From Curtobacterium sp. MR_MD2014 (GTDB lineage: Bacteria > Actinomycetota > Actinomycetes > Actinomycetales > Microbacteriaceae), in assembly GCF_000772085.1 (NCBI RefSeq), contig NZ_CP009755.1, forward strand, positions 1,054,001-1,118,000: DNA of 64,000 bases, given 5' to 3'. The notes under the pieces are model-generated. The model searched no databases. It was not told the origin of the DNA and saw only the letters and a program-made list of their open reading frames with translations. Position numbers and translations under genes: made by a program. This document shows, in pieces, positions 1-9,928 of the stretch. Position 1 is the first letter of the stretch; each line of letters starts with the position of its first letter.

Positions 1-154
1 CAACGACCGTGACAACTGGTTCACGGCGCAGGAGGCCCTGGAGTACGGCTTCGTCGACCACCTCCGTGCCTCGTCGGTCGAGGTCGTCGGCGGCGGCGGC
101 ACCGTGAGCGACGGCGAGACGCCGACCGCGGCAGCCGAGCCCGAGTCCAACTGA
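1..154 (+). CDS. clpP1: ATP-dependent Clp protease proteolytic subunit ClpP1, 3' end only
   Basis: Only the last 50 codons are present, read in frame from position 2; the start lies left of the window. The segment [20 protein letters not shown] matches the conserved ClpP C-terminal handle (in E. coli, ERDRFLSAPEAVEYGLVD). The following tail of about 30 residues is rich in Gly, Ala and Glu and is probably disordered. A second clpP follows after 26 bases, the usual actinobacterial clpP1-clpP2 arrangement in which two different heptameric rings form one cytoplasmic peptidase that works with ClpX or ClpC. Which paralogue is called 1 or 2 is assigned here by position only. Confidence 0.93.
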   Translation, partial: NDRDNWFTAQEALEYGFVDHLRASSVEVVGGGGTVSDGETPTAAAEPESN

Positions 155-180
155 CCACCACCGAAGAGAAGGAAACGAGA

Positions 181-840
181 ATGCACCTCCCCATGCTCGG
201 TGGCGCGCAGAACGTCCCGGCTCCGTCCGATCGCTACATCCTCCCCAGCTTCGAGGAGCGCACGGCCTACGGCTTCAAGCGGCAGGACCCGTACGCGAAG
301 CTCTTCGAGGACCGCATCGTGTTCCTCGGCGTCCAGGTGGACGACGCGTCCGCCGACGACGTCATGGCCCAGCTGCTCGTGCTCGAGTCGATGGACCCGG
401 ACCGCGACATCGTGATGTACATCAACTCGCCCGGTGGCTCGTTCACCGCGATGACGGCGATCTACGACACGATGCAGTACATCCGTCCGCAGATCCAGAC
501 GGTCTGCCTCGGCCAGGCCGCTTCGGCCGCGTCCGTACTCCTCGCCGCGGGGACCCCCGGCAAGCGTCTCGCGCTGCCGAACGCCCGCGTGCTCATCCAC
601 CAGCCCGCCGTCCAGCAGGGTGGCGGTCAGGCGTCCGACATCGAGATCCAGGCGGCGGAGATCCTCCGCATGCGCACCTGGCTCGAGGAGACGCTGTCGA
701 AGCACTCGAACCGGACCCCGGAGCAGGTCAACAACGACATCGAGCGCGACAAGATCATGTCCGCGGAAGAGGCACTCGAGTACGGCCTGATCGACCAGGT
801 CCTCACGAGCCGCAAGAACCTGCCGGCGCTCGTCAAGTAG
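181..840 (+). CDS. clpP2: ATP-dependent Clp protease proteolytic subunit ClpP2
   Basis: A 219-residue serine peptidase of the ClpP family, full length. The catalytic triad is visible: Ser115 in GQAASAAS, His140 in LIHQP and Asp186 in NNDIERD. The oxyanion-type loop SPGGS lies near residue 85. The first ~18 residues precede the mature core and may be a processed propeptide. The ATG is preceded by a purine-rich AGAAGGAAA ribosome site. It follows clpP1 by 26 bases and is closed by a strong hairpin, so clpP1-clpP2 is one transcription unit. Its partner ATPase ClpX is encoded at 2563, beyond an inserted copper module. Family knowledge: mixed ClpP1P2 tetradecamers degrade unfolded and tagged proteins in the cytoplasm. 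Confidence 0.96.
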   Translation: MHLPMLGGAQNVPAPSDRYILPSFEERTAYGFKRQDPYAKLFEDRIVFLGVQVDDASADDVMAQLLVLESMDPDRDIVMYINSPGGSFTAMTAIYDTMQYIRPQIQTVCLGQAASAASVLLAAGTPGKRLALPNARVLIHQPAVQQGGGQASDIEIQAAEILRMRTWLEETLSKHSNRTPEQVNNDIERDKIMSAEEALEYGLIDQVLTSRKNLPALVK

Positions 841-851
841 CGCTGCACGCA

Positions 852-885
852 CGAAGGCCCCGCACCGATCGGTGCGGGGCCTTCG
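852..885. terminator. Bidirectional hairpin terminator between clpP2 and copC
   Basis: A perfect inverted repeat (CGAAGGCCCCGCACC with its complement around a central GATC) lies 11 bases after the clpP2 stop. It also sits about 70 bases past the stop of the convergent copC-like gene, so it can serve both strands. There is no long T-run, which is common for high-GC actinobacterial terminators. Confidence 0.8.
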
Positions 886-918
886 TCGTGTCCGGTGCGG
901 CGTCGAGGATGCGGATCC

Positions 919-937
919 GGCCTGGAGGCGCGGTGCC
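919..937. repeat. Half copy of the dispersed GGAGGC palindromic repeat
   Basis: GGCCTGGAGGCGCGGTGCC resembles the left arm of elements at 6162, 11741, 35334 and 63512. No matching right arm is evident here. It lies in the convergent gap after clpP2. Confidence 0.5.
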
Positions 938-954
938 GGTCCGGTGGGAGGGTG

Positions 955-1647
955 TCAGTCCTCGTCGTGGTCGTCGGCCGCCGGGGCGGCGGGACGGCGA
1001 CGGAGCAGCAGCAGGACCGCGACGACGACGCCGGCGAGGACGATGCCACCGGCGCCGATGAACAGGGCGTCGGTCGCGCTCGAGTCGCCGGTGTCACCGG
1101 ATGCGGCGTCGGGTGCGCTGGACGCTGCGGCCCCCGAGCCGCCCCCGCTGCCGTCGGCGCAGGTCGCCGGCGTCGCGGTGCCGCGGTCGGGGGAGAAGCC
1201 GGCCGGGGCCTTCCAGGTGAAGTCGTACCGGTCGGAGACCGTGTGGCCGTCGGCCGAGACGATCTGCCACTCGACCTCGTACTTCCCGGAGTCGCCGAGG
1301 GCGGCCTTCGTGGTCATCGAGGGGCCGTCCACGGAGACGCAGCCGTCCTCGTGGTAGCGACCGTCCGGGCCGATGACCCGGAAGGCGAAGCCCGAGTCCG
1401 ACCCGCCGATCGCCAGGAGCCGGTCGTTCGTCGTGATGTCGAAGCGGTCGGGGAGCTCGGTGAGCGTCCCGCCCACCTTCGGCGTCGACGACACCAGGTA
1501 GTTGTGCGCGCTGGCGGGGGCGGCGAGCCCGAGGACCGCGCCGCCCGCGACGGCGAGGGTCGCGGCGGTCGCGGCCACGGGCCTCCAGACCGGACGCCGG
1601 TCACTCGGGGACCGACGGGCGCGCGTCGGCCGTGCGGTCCGCGTCAC
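955..1647 (-). CDS. CopC-domain copper-binding protein, membrane anchored
   Basis: A 230-residue exported protein. It has an N-terminal signal sequence (hydrophobic stretch about residues 22-46) ending APASA, followed directly by His49 (HNYLVSSTP). That is the N-terminal His used for Cu(II) in CopC proteins. The CopC signature DGHTVSD, with a second His, is near residue 134. A Gly/Ser/Ala linker is followed by one transmembrane helix (about 190-212) and an Arg-rich then acidic tail, so the domain faces outside and is tethered to the membrane. Its start overlaps the end of the upstream YcnI-like gene by 4 bases, indicating translational coupling. Role inferred: copper handling at the cell surface. 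No CopD domain is fused to it. Confidence 0.88.
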   Translation of the reverse strand: MTRTARPTRARRSPSDRRPVWRPVAATAATLAVAGGAVLGLAAPASAHNYLVSSTPKVGGTLTELPDRFDITTNDRLLAIGGSDSGFAFRVIGPDGRYHEDGCVSVDGPSMTTKAALGDSGKYEVEWQIVSADGHTVSDRYDFTWKAPAGFSPDRGTATPATCADGSGGGSGAAASSAPDAASGDTGDSSATDALFIGAGGIVLAGVVVAVLLLLRRRPAAPAADDHDED

Positions 1648-2366
1648 TTCGAGGCGTCCCGGCGGCGCGTGGCGGCGACGGCGACGACCAGGCCGACGGC
1701 CCCGACCACCAGGCCACCGAGGCCGAGGAAGCGACCGACCAGGTCGGGCTGCGCCGCGGTGGTCGTGGTGTCGCTCGCGGTGGCCGTCGTCGCGTCGTCG
1801 TCGTCACCGCTCGCCGCGCTGGCGGCGGTCAGGACGATCGACGGCGCGGGGTGCTCCGGCTCGGACTCGCCGCTCTTCTGCACCTGGTCCCAGTCGGTCG
1901 ACCCCTGCTCGCAGGTCTGCACGACCGGGAAGGCCACGCGGTCGCCCGGCTTGCCGTCGGGCAGCGCGAAGGACAGCGAGAAGGTGTCGCGCTCGTCGGC
2001 GGGCAGCGGGGTCTTCGCGGTGTAGGTGACGCTCGTGACGCGCTCGGCGCCGGCCTCGGACTCCTCGTCGCTCGCAGCGCTGCTCGACGGGGCGGTGTAG
2101 GGCTCGGTCGCCTTCGTGATCGTCCAGTTCGGGTTGACGGTCGGCGTGACCTCGATGACGGACTCGGGCACCTGGAAGACGAGCTTGGTGGTGGGGGAGC
2201 CGTCGCAACCGTGCGGCACCGAGAACGTCGCGGTCGTGTACGAGTTCGCCGCCGTCGAGGTCGCATCCGCCTCGACGTGTGCGCTCGCGGCGGCCGCGGT
2301 GCCGAGGACGATCGCGGCGGAGACGCCGAGGGTTCCGGTGCCGAGGAGAGCGAGGCGCTTCGTCAT
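1644..2366 (-). CDS. YcnI-family (DUF1775) copper-associated surface protein
   Basis: A 240-residue exported protein starting [11 protein letters not shown]. The signal peptide ends near ASA and is followed at once by HVEAD, the N-terminal His that opens the copper site in YcnI. The conserved Trp is present in NPNWTITK. The DUF1775 beta-sandwich spans about residues 28-180. After an acidic/Ser/Thr linker comes one transmembrane helix (about 212-232) and the basic end RRRDASK. This ATG was preferred over one 60 bases upstream because GGAAGGA precedes it and the signal peptide begins there. It is the first gene of a two-gene unit with the CopC-like protein. A CopY/BlaI-like palindrome lies just upstream. 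B. subtilis ycnI and ycnJ (a CopCD fusion) form a comparable pair. Confidence 0.88.
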   Translation of the reverse strand: MTKRLALLGTGTLGVSAAIVLGTAAAASAHVEADATSTAANSYTTATFSVPHGCDGSPTTKLVFQVPESVIEVTPTVNPNWTITKATEPYTAPSSSAASDEESEAGAERVTSVTYTAKTPLPADERDTFSLSFALPDGKPGDRVAFPVVQTCEQGSTDWDQVQKSGESEPEHPAPSIVLTAASAASGDDDDATTATASDTTTTAAQPDLVGRFLGLGGLVVGAVGLVVAVAATRRRDASK

Positions 2367-2382
2367 GGGGTCCTTCCGGTTT

Positions 2383-2397
2383 TCTACAACTTGTAGA
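2383..2397. promoter_or_regulatory. CopY/BlaI-type operator palindrome
   Basis: TCTACAACTTGTAGA is a perfect 15-base inverted repeat (half-site TCTACAA around a central C). It starts 17 bases upstream of the ycnI-like start codon, where the promoter or transcript start would be. The TACA...TGTA core is that of winged-helix CopY/BlaI-family operators. No gene of that family is in the window. Confidence 0.6.
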
Positions 2398-2562
2398 GGA
2401 ACGTGCCAACGGTACCAGGTGTGCACGCCCTGGGCGAACGCGTGGGGACAGGCCGGACGGCGTCGCCGTGGGTGTCACCGGATGCGGTTAGAGTCGATCA
2501 CATCGGGCGGGTCACCAGCCTGCATCGCTGAACTGCACCGGTCATCCAAGGAGGGCACCGAC

Positions 2563-3843
<1,281 letters not shown>

Positions 3844-3861
3844 CGTCCGACGCCCGCAGGC

Positions 3862-3896
3862 CGACGGCCCGGTCCCCGCGTGGGGCCGGGCCGTCG
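3862..3896 (+). terminator. Intrinsic terminator of clpX
   Basis: CGACGGCCCGG (3862-3872) pairs with CCGGGCCGTCG (3886-3896), and the intervening bases extend the stem. The hairpin starts 18 bases after the clpX stop codon. No T-run follows. Confidence 0.75.
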
Positions 3897-3997
3897 CCGT
3901 GTGCGTGTGCGGGAGCGGGTGCGGGTGCGTTCGTGGGAGCAGTCGTGGGAGCGGTGCGCAGGCGGACCGGGGGGATCCGCGGTGTGAAGTGCCGCTG

Positions 3998-4055
3998 CAC
4001 AACCGGAAGCACGTCGCGCCGCGGACTTCCGCGGCGCGACGTGCTTCCGGTTGTG
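3998..4055. repeat. Long perfect hairpin in the clpX/dcp convergent gap
   Basis: Arms of 27 bases (3998-4024 and 4029-4055) are perfect reverse complements around a 4-base loop ACTT. The outer arm begins CACAACCGGAAGC and is flanked by GCTG, as is the hairpin at 56739-56796. It may be a terminator for dcp (minus strand), but the stem is far longer than termination requires. The rest of the clpX-dcp gap holds no gene that I can see. Confidence 0.8.
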
Positions 4056-4105
4056 CCGACGCACTGGCCCGGCGCCGCGGCGGCGCGCCGCGGCGCGGCG
4101 CCGCG

Positions 4106-6133
4106 CTACTCGAGCCCGCGACGGCGCAGCAGCGGCCCGACCTCGGCGTCGCGGCCGCGGAACGCACGGTAGGCCTCGAGGGGGTCCTGCGCGCCGCCGA
4201 CCCCGAGCACGAGCGACGCGAACCGCCGCCCGGCCTCGCGCGAGAGTCCGCCGTGCTCGCGGAACCACTCGACGGTGTCCGCGTCGAGCACCTCGGACCA
4301 GATGTACCCGTAGTACCCGGCGTCGTACCCGCCCGAGAACGTGTGCGCGAAGTACGTCGACGAGTACCGCGGCGGCACCGCGGTCACGTCGATGCCCGCG
4401 GAAGCGAGGGCCTGGCGCTCGAACGCCTCGACGTCGGTCACCTCGGCGGCCTCGGCGGCCGACAGGCGGTGCCACGCCTGGTCGAGCAGCGCCGCGGCGA
4501 GGTACTCGGTGGTCGAGAAGCCCTCGTTGAAGCCGGCGGAGTCGCTCAGTCCGAGCACGAGCTCGGGCGGCAGCGGCTCGCCGGTCTCGTGGTGCTTCGC
4601 GTAGTTCGCGAGGACCGAGGGCCAGGTCACCCACATCTCGTTGACCTGCGAGGGGAACTCCACGAAGTCCCGTTCGACGTTCGTGCCCGAGAACCGTGGG
4701 TAGGTCGTCCTGGCGATGAGCCCGTGCAGCGCGTGCCCGAACTCGTGGAAGAGCGTCTCGACCTCGTCCTGGATCAGCAGCGTGGGGGAGCCGGCGGCGG
4801 GCTTCGCCACGTTGAGGTTGTTCACGACGACGGGCAGCGTGCCGAGCAGGTGTGACTGCTCGACGACGGGGTTCATCCAGGCACCGCCACGCTTGCCGTC
4901 CCGTGTGTAGAGGTCGAGCAGGTAGAGCCCGACCTCCTCCCCGGAGTCGCCGTGCACCTCGAAGACCCGGACCTCGTCGTTGTAGCCGTGCAGGTCCGAG
5001 CGTTCGGTGAACGTCAGTCCGTACAGGGCGCCGGCGGCGTGGAACACCCCGTCGTGCAGGACGCGGTCGGCCTCGAAGTAGGGCCGCAGCGCCGAACTGT
5101 CCGCGGCGAACTGCTCGCCGCGCAGGACCTCCGTCGCGTGTGCCCAGTCCCAGGCCTCGACGTCGAAGCCGACCGTGCGGGAGCGGACGGCGCGCTCGTC
5201 CTCGGCGTTCGCGGCCGCGGCCGGGACGAGCGAGGAGAGCAGGCCGTCGACCGCCTCGGGCGTCCCCGCGGTCTCGTCGGCCGTCACCACGGCAGCGTGG
5301 TTCGGGAAGCCGAGGAGTTCGGCCCGCTCGGCCCGGAGCCGGACGATGCGCAGCAGGACCTCGCGGTTGTCGTGCGCGTTCCCACGACGCCCCCGCGACA
5401 GCGAGGCGCGCATGATCCGTTCGCGCAGGCCGCGGTCGGTCAGCGAGGCGAGCCACGGGTGACCCGTGTACAGCGGCAGCGTCACGAGCCAGCCGTCGAG
5501 GCCGCGGTCCGCCGCGGCTGCGGCGGCGGCCGACTTCGCGCCGTCGTCGAGTCCGGCGAGCTCCTGTTCGTCGGTGACGTGCAAGGCGAGGTCGTTCGTG
5601 TCCTCGAGCAGGTTGCGCTCGAAGGTCGTGGTGAGCGTCGAGAGTTCCTGGTTGATCGCGGTGAGACGCTCCTTCCCACCGTCGTCGAGGCCGGCTCCCG
5701 CGAGCGTCATCTCGGTGTGCACCCGCTCGACGAGTCGACGGTCCTCGTCGGACAGGTCCGCACGCTCGTCGAGCGAGGACCGCACCGCATCGACCCGTGC
5801 GTACAGGCGCGCGTCGAGGGTGATCGCGTCGCGGTGGGCGGCGAGGAGCGGCGACACCTCGGCCTCGAGGTCGTGCAGCTCGGGCGTCGAGTCGGCGGAG
5901 GACAGCGTGAAGAAGACGTGCGAGACCCGGGTCAGCAGCTGCCCGGAGCGTTCGAGCGCCACCAGCGTGTTCTCGAACGTCGCTGCACCGGGATCGGCGG
6001 CGATGGCCTCGACCTCGGCACGCTGCTCGGCGATGCCGGCGTCGAACGCGGGACGGAAGTGCTCGAGCCGGACGTCGTCGAACGGCGGCAGGGCGTAGGG
6101 GAGGGTGCTCGGCTGGTCGAACGGGGTGTCCAT
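4106..6133 (-). CDS. dcp: M3-family zinc peptidase (peptidyl-dipeptidase / oligopeptidase)
   Basis: A 675-residue cytoplasmic metallopeptidase without signal peptide. The zinc site HEFGH lies at about residue 461 in [12 protein letters not shown], with the downstream zinc-ligand Glu helix expected near residue 490. Length and architecture, with a long helical N-terminal half, fit the Dcp/OpdA branch of family M3. These enzymes clip short peptides released by proteases such as Clp. The gene converges on clpX, and no operon partner is evident: the next minus-strand gene upstream is a TetR regulator beginning at 6887, with a repeat element in between. Whether it removes dipeptides (Dcp) or acts as an endo-oligopeptidase (OpdA) cannot be settled from sequence alone. 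Confidence 0.9.
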   Translation of the reverse strand: MDTPFDQPSTLPYALPPFDDVRLEHFRPAFDAGIAEQRAEVEAIAADPGAATFENTLVALERSGQLLTRVSHVFFTLSSADSTPELHDLEAEVSPLLAAHRDAITLDARLYARVDAVRSSLDERADLSDEDRRLVERVHTEMTLAGAGLDDGGKERLTAINQELSTLTTTFERNLLEDTNDLALHVTDEQELAGLDDGAKSAAAAAAADRGLDGWLVTLPLYTGHPWLASLTDRGLRERIMRASLSRGRRGNAHDNREVLLRIVRLRAERAELLGFPNHAAVVTADETAGTPEAVDGLLSSLVPAAAANAEDERAVRSRTVGFDVEAWDWAHATEVLRGEQFAADSSALRPYFEADRVLHDGVFHAAGALYGLTFTERSDLHGYNDEVRVFEVHGDSGEEVGLYLLDLYTRDGKRGGAWMNPVVEQSHLLGTLPVVVNNLNVAKPAAGSPTLLIQDEVETLFHEFGHALHGLIARTTYPRFSGTNVERDFVEFPSQVNEMWVTWPSVLANYAKHHETGEPLPPELVLGLSDSAGFNEGFSTTEYLAAALLDQAWHRLSAAEAAEVTDVEAFERQALASAGIDVTAVPPRYSSTYFAHTFSGGYDAGYYGYIWSEVLDADTVEWFREHGGLSREAGRRFASLVLGVGGAQDPLEAYRAFRGRDAEVGPLLRRRGLE

Positions 6134-6161
6134 GGCCCCACCCTACGGACCGGACCGGACG

Positions 6162-6206
6162 CCGGTCTGGAGGCACGTGGCGGGCCCGCCCCGCGCCTCC
6201 CGGCCG
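6162..6206. repeat. Dispersed palindromic repeat, full copy (REP-like)
   Basis: The left arm CCGGTCTGGAGGCACG and right arm GCGCCTCCCGGCCG form an imperfect palindrome about a CGGGCCCG centre. The exact 12-mer GCCTCCCGGCCG is at 6195-6206. It lies between dcp and the TetR gene. A near copy is at 63512-63555. Confidence 0.7.
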
Positions 6207-6272
6207 ACGTCGGGTCGTGTCGGGCGTCGTGTCGTCGAGCGTCCGGTCGGAGCGTCAGGTCAGCGCGTCGGG

Positions 6273-6887
6273 TCAGCGCGTCCGGTCGGTCCCCGCACGC
6301 ATGGCCACGTCGATCAGCGTGGCTGCCGCGCGCCGCGCGTGCCGTGCCGGCGTCGTGTCGCCCGCGATCGCGGCCGTCGTCTGCGCACCCTCGGCGAGGA
6401 GTGCGAGCTGGGCGGCGAGCTCCTCGGCCGCGTCGAGGTCCGGCACGGCGGCCGCGGCGAGCCCGGCGACGTACCGCTGGAACGAGTCCTTGTGCTCGCG
6501 GGCGATCTCGGCGACCGCGGGTGACGTCGCACCCAGCTCACCGAAGGCGTTGATGAAGCCGCAGCCGCGGAAGGTGTCGTCGCCGAACCACTGCTCCAGG
6601 AAGTCGTACATCGCGAGCAGCCGGTCCCGCGGGGTCCCCGCTGCAGCCACCGCCTGCTCGATGCCCTGCTCCCAGAGGTCGTGCCGCCCGCCGAGCACCG
6701 CGGCGACGAGCTGCTCCTTGCCGGGGAACACCGAGTAGAGCTTCTTCAACGAGACGCCGGCGGTCGTCCGGATCTCGTCCATGCCGACCGCCTGGAACCC
6801 GCGGGCGTAGAAGAGCGCGTCCGCGGCGTCGACGATGCGCTCGCGCACCTGCGGGTCGGTCGTGCTGGCGGTGCCGGACACGGGCAT
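6273..6887 (-). CDS. TetR/AcrR-family transcriptional regulator
   Basis: A 204-residue repressor-type protein. The N-terminal helix-turn-helix occupies about residues 12-58 (RERIVDAADALFYARGF, then TTAGVSLKKLYSVFPGKEQL). The C-terminal ligand domain contains a CGF segment as in TetR_C_33-like members. The ATG at 6887 was chosen because GGAGGGAAGG precedes it and the domain starts soon after. The promoter region holds an inverted repeat that could be its own operator. No divergent transporter gene is present, so the target and ligand are unknown. Confidence 0.88.
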   Translation of the reverse strand: MPVSGTASTTDPQVRERIVDAADALFYARGFQAVGMDEIRTTAGVSLKKLYSVFPGKEQLVAAVLGGRHDLWEQGIEQAVAAAGTPRDRLLAMYDFLEQWFGDDTFRGCGFINAFGELGATSPAVAEIAREHKDSFQRYVAGLAAAAVPDLDAAEELAAQLALLAEGAQTTAAIAGDTTPARHARRAAATLIDVAMRAGTDRTR

Positions 6888-6930
6888 CCCCTTCCCTCCG
6901 CTGCGGTCCCACTCGTCCCCGTCGCCTCGG

Positions 6931-6951
6931 GAACGGACGTTCTCCAGTGTA
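6931..6951 (-). promoter_or_regulatory. Candidate TetR promoter and operator
   Basis: On the minus strand a -10 like TACACT (complement of 6946-6951) is followed by the inverted repeat GAACGTCCGTTC (6931-6942), placed about where transcription would start. It could be an autoregulatory operator. The core GAACnnnnGTTC also matches the inside of an SOS box, though the outer TC/GA bases are absent. Confidence 0.4.
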
Positions 6952-6959
6952 GGCCGCGT

Positions 6960-6991
6960 CCCCCGGTCCCGGTCGAGCCCGGGACCGGGGG
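6960..6991 (-). terminator. Intrinsic terminator after the 83-aa gene
   Basis: CCCCCGGTCCCGG (6960-6972) and CCGGGACCGGGGG (6979-6991) are perfect complements around a 6-base loop. The stem begins 6 bases past the stop of the minus-strand gene at 6998. Confidence 0.78.
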
Positions 6992-6997
6992 GACTGC

Positions 6998-7249
6998 CTA
7001 GTCCTCCTCCGGCGCGTCGTCCGGGTTCGTCACCTGCGCACGCCCGGCGGGGTCGAGGTGGATCGACGTGCCGTCGTCGAGCTCGACGATCGGCTTGCCC
7101 TCGAGGTACGTCAGCGTCCAGCGCCAGGTCGATGCGTCGACCGACGCCGCCGCCAGCTCCTCCTCGACACCGCGCGCGGCGACGACCATCGCCTCGGGGA
7201 GTCGCTCGGGTGGCTGCCCACCCACGTTCCAGCGTGTACCCAACTGCAT
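6998..7249 (-). CDS. Small conserved-looking protein of unknown function
   Basis: An 83-residue acidic protein that I do not recognise. It has no signal peptide, membrane segment or Cys. Visible elements are an N-terminal RWNVGGQPPERLPEAM, a central Trp pair (TWRWTLTYLEGKP) and the acidic end NPDDAPEED. The WRWTLTYLEGKPIVELDDG stretch reads like a small beta-strand domain. It lies downstream of valS on the same strand, separated by a hairpin, and is followed by its own terminator. Third-position GC bias and the two flanking terminators support real coding. Function not assignable. Confidence 0.65.
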   Translation of the reverse strand: MQLGTRWNVGGQPPERLPEAMVVAARGVEEELAAASVDASTWRWTLTYLEGKPIVELDDGTSIHLDPAGRAQVTNPDDAPEED

Positions 7250-7292
7250 CCGTGCCTCCAGTGCCGACTCGTGCTCGTGCTCGTGTTCGTGA

Positions 7293-7326
7293 CGACGGGC
7301 CGGGCCGCACGCGACCCGGCCCGTCG
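7293..7326 (-). terminator. Terminator downstream of valS
   Basis: CGACGGGCCGGG (7293-7304) pairs with CCCGGCCCGTCG (7315-7326) around a 10-base loop, starting 10 bases after the valS stop on the minus strand. Confidence 0.75.
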
Positions 7327-7336
7327 ACGGACGACG

Positions 7337-9928
7337 CTACGCCTGCTGCTCCGCGAGCTCGATCTCGGTCACCGCGAGCTCCTCGCCGTCCGTGAACGAC
7401 AGGTTCTCGATGCGGCCCACGGCGGCCAGGTCGACCGCCGCGCGCTCGATGAGCGCGCGCTGGTCGGCCGGAGCCGCCACGACGGCACGGGTGACCGGCG
7501 TCTTCTGGGACGCCTTGGCGGCGGTCTTCGCACCGCGGATCCCGATCAGTGCCTGGCCGACGGCGGCCAGCAGCCCGGACGGCTCCGCCTGCGTCGGGAG
7601 CTCCGCGACCGTGGGCCACGCGGCCGTGTGCACGCTGGTGTCGTGGGTCCAGGCCCACACCTCCTCCGTCGCGAACGGGAGGAACGGTGCCAGCAGACGG
7701 AGCAGCGCGTCGATCGCGGCGCGCAGCGCCAGGACCGCACTCGCCTGGGTCTCGTGCGTCGCGTCGGGCGCGGTGCCGTAGGCACGCTCCTTGACGAGCT
7801 CGAGGTAGTCGTCGCAGAAGGTCCAGAAGAACCGCTCGGTGACCTCCAGCGCACGGGCGTGGTCGAAGCCGTCGAACGCGGCGGTGGCCTGCTCGATCAC
7901 GGAGCCGAGCTCCGCCAGCACGTCGACGTCGAGGGGCTCGGTGACGGTCGTCGCACCGCTCGGCAGTTCGAAGCCGTACACGAACTTCGCCGCGTTGAGC
8001 ACCTTGATCGCCAGGCGACGACCGACCTTGATCTGCTTCGGGTTCTGCGGGTCGAAGGCCGCGTCGGTGCCGAGCTTCGACGAGGCCGCCCAGTAGCGGA
8101 CCGCGTCGGCACCGTGCTGCTCGAGGATCGAGAGCGGCGTGACGACGTTGCCCTTCGACTTCGACATCTTCTTGCGGTCGGGGTCCACGATGAAGCCGGA
8201 GATGCTCGCGTGCTTCCACGGCGCGACGTCGGCCTCGAGCTGGCTGCGGAGTGCCGTCGTGAAGAGCCACGTGCGGATGATGTCCTGCGCCTGCGGGCGG
8301 ACGTCGTACGGGAACACGAGGTCGTAGAGCGCCGGGTCCGTCTCCCACTTGCCCGCGAGCTGCGGGGTGAGGGACGAGGTCGCCCAGGTGTCCATCACGT
8401 CGAGCTCCCCCTGGAAGCCACCGGCGACGCCGCGCTGGTCCTCGGCGTACCCGGGGGCCGGCTCGGACGCCGGGTCGACGGGCAGCTGTGCCTCGGTCGG
8501 GACGATCGGCTGGTCGAAGACCGGGTTGCCGTCGGCGTCGAGCGGGTACCAGACCGGGATCGGCACGCCGAAGAAGCGCTGGCGCGAGATGAGCCAGTCG
8601 CCGGAGAGGCCACCGACCCAGTTGTCGTAGCGGACGCGCATGAAGTCCGGGTGGAAGGCGATCTCCTCGCCGCGCTTCCGCAGGGTCTCCTTGAGCTGCT
8701 CGTCGCGCGCGCCGTTGACGATGTACCACTGGCGGGTCGAGACGATCTCGAGCGGCTTGTCGCCCTTCTCGAAGAACTTCACCGGGTGGTTGATCGTCTT
8801 CACGTCGCCGACGAGCTCGCCCGACTCGGTGAGCGCGTCCACGAGGACCTTCTTCGCCGAGAAGACGGTCTTGCCGGCCATCTCGGCGTAGAGCTCCCTG
8901 CCGCGGGTCGACTCGATCCACGCGGGCTCGTCCGAGCGGACGCGGCCGTCGAAGCCGATGATCGCGCGGTTCGGCAGCTGCAGTTCGCGCCACCACACCA
9001 CGTCGGTGGTGTCACCGAAGGTGCAGACCATCGCGATGCCCGCGCCCTTGTCCTGCTGCGCCAGGTGGTGCGCGAGGACCGGGACCTCGACGTCGAACAG
9101 GGGGGAGCGGACGGTCGTGCCGAACAGGTCCTGGAAGCGCTCGTCGTCCGGGTGCGCGACGAGGGCGACGCAGGCGGGGAGCAGCTCCGGACGGGTGGTC
9201 TGGATGACGACGTCCTCGCCGCCGTCGGTGCGGTGGAACGCCAGGCCGTGGTACGCGCCGGGCATCTCCTTGTCCTCGAGCTCGGCCTGCGCGACGGCAG
9301 TGCGGAAGGTGACGTCCCAGAGCGTCGGGGCGTCGGCCTGGTAGGCCTCGCCGCGCTCGAGGTTGCGGAGGAACGCACGCTGTGCGCTCGCCCGCGAGGT
9401 GTCGTCGATCGTGCGGTACGACTGCGTCCAGTCCACCGACAGCCCGAGCGTGCGGAAGAGGTGCTCGAACTGCTGCTCGTCCTGCACGGTCAGGCGCTCG
9501 CACAGCTCGATGAAGTTGCGGCGCGAGATCGGCAGCTGGTCGCCCGCCTTGCTCGACTTGCCGTCGCCGCCCTCGAACGGCGGCACGAAGGCGGGGTCGT
9601 AGGGGAGCTGCGGGTCGCACCGGACGCCGTAGTAGTTCTGCACGCGGCGCTCGGTCGGCAGGCCGTTGTCGTCCCAGCCCATCGGGTAGAAGACGTGCTT
9701 CCCGCGCATGCGCTCGTACCGGGCCTTGAGGTCGGTGTGCGTGTAGGAGAACACGTGCCCGATGTGCAGCGAACCCGACGCGGTCGGCGGCGGGGTGTCG
9801 ATCGAGTACACCGCGTCCTTCGTCGCGCTGTCGCGGTCGAAGCGGTAGGTGCCGTCCTGCTCCCAGACCGGACCCCAGACGTCCTCGAGGCCGTCCACCG
9901 TGGGCTTGTCGGGCATGGGCTTCGTCAT
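7337..9928 (-). CDS. valS: Valine--tRNA ligase
   Basis: An 863-residue class Ia aminoacyl-tRNA synthetase. The ATP-binding HIGH motif is at residues 55-58 (SGSLHIGHVFSYTH) and the KMSKS loop near residue 588 (KKMSKSKGNVV). The editing (CP1) domain lies between them, and the anticodon-binding helical domain follows. The protein ends in a short segment ENLSFTDGEELAVTEIELAEQQA. The C-terminal coiled-coil tRNA arm seen in many bacterial ValRS (E. coli, Thermus) is not evident. The start MTKPMPDKPT was taken as the first ATG in frame. It diverges from an MFS gene, with a 225-base intergenic region between. Role: charges tRNA-Val in the cytoplasm and edits threonine mischarging. Confidence 0.97.
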   Translation of the reverse strand: MTKPMPDKPTVDGLEDVWGPVWEQDGTYRFDRDSATKDAVYSIDTPPPTASGSLHIGHVFSYTHTDLKARYERMRGKHVFYPMGWDDNGLPTERRVQNYYGVRCDPQLPYDPAFVPPFEGGDGKSSKAGDQLPISRRNFIELCERLTVQDEQQFEHLFRTLGLSVDWTQSYRTIDDTSRASAQRAFLRNLERGEAYQADAPTLWDVTFRTAVAQAELEDKEMPGAYHGLAFHRTDGGEDVVIQTTRPELLPACVALVAHPDDERFQDLFGTTVRSPLFDVEVPVLAHHLAQQDKGAGIAMVCTFGDTTDVVWWRELQLPNRAIIGFDGRVRSDEPAWIESTRGRELYAEMAGKTVFSAKKVLVDALTESGELVGDVKTINHPVKFFEKGDKPLEIVSTRQWYIVNGARDEQLKETLRKRGEEIAFHPDFMRVRYDNWVGGLSGDWLISRQRFFGVPIPVWYPLDADGNPVFDQPIVPTEAQLPVDPASEPAPGYAEDQRGVAGGFQGELDVMDTWATSSLTPQLAGKWETDPALYDLVFPYDVRPQAQDIIRTWLFTTALRSQLEADVAPWKHASISGFIVDPDRKKMSKSKGNVVTPLSILEQHGADAVRYWAASSKLGTDAAFDPQNPKQIKVGRRLAIKVLNAAKFVYGFELPSGATTVTEPLDVDVLAELGSVIEQATAAFDGFDHARALEVTERFFWTFCDDYLELVKERAYGTAPDATHETQASAVLALRAAIDALLRLLAPFLPFATEEVWAWTHDTSVHTAAWPTVAELPTQAEPSGLLAAVGQALIGIRGAKTAAKASQKTPVTRAVVAAPADQRALIERAAVDLAAVGRIENLSFTDGEELAVTEIELAEQQA

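Noticed and set aside
6931..6942. GAACGTCCGTTC before the TetR gene considered as a true SOS box
   Set aside because: The outer TC and GA bases required in actinobacterial SOS boxes are missing. A TetR self-operator is as likely, so it is listed only as a candidate operator.
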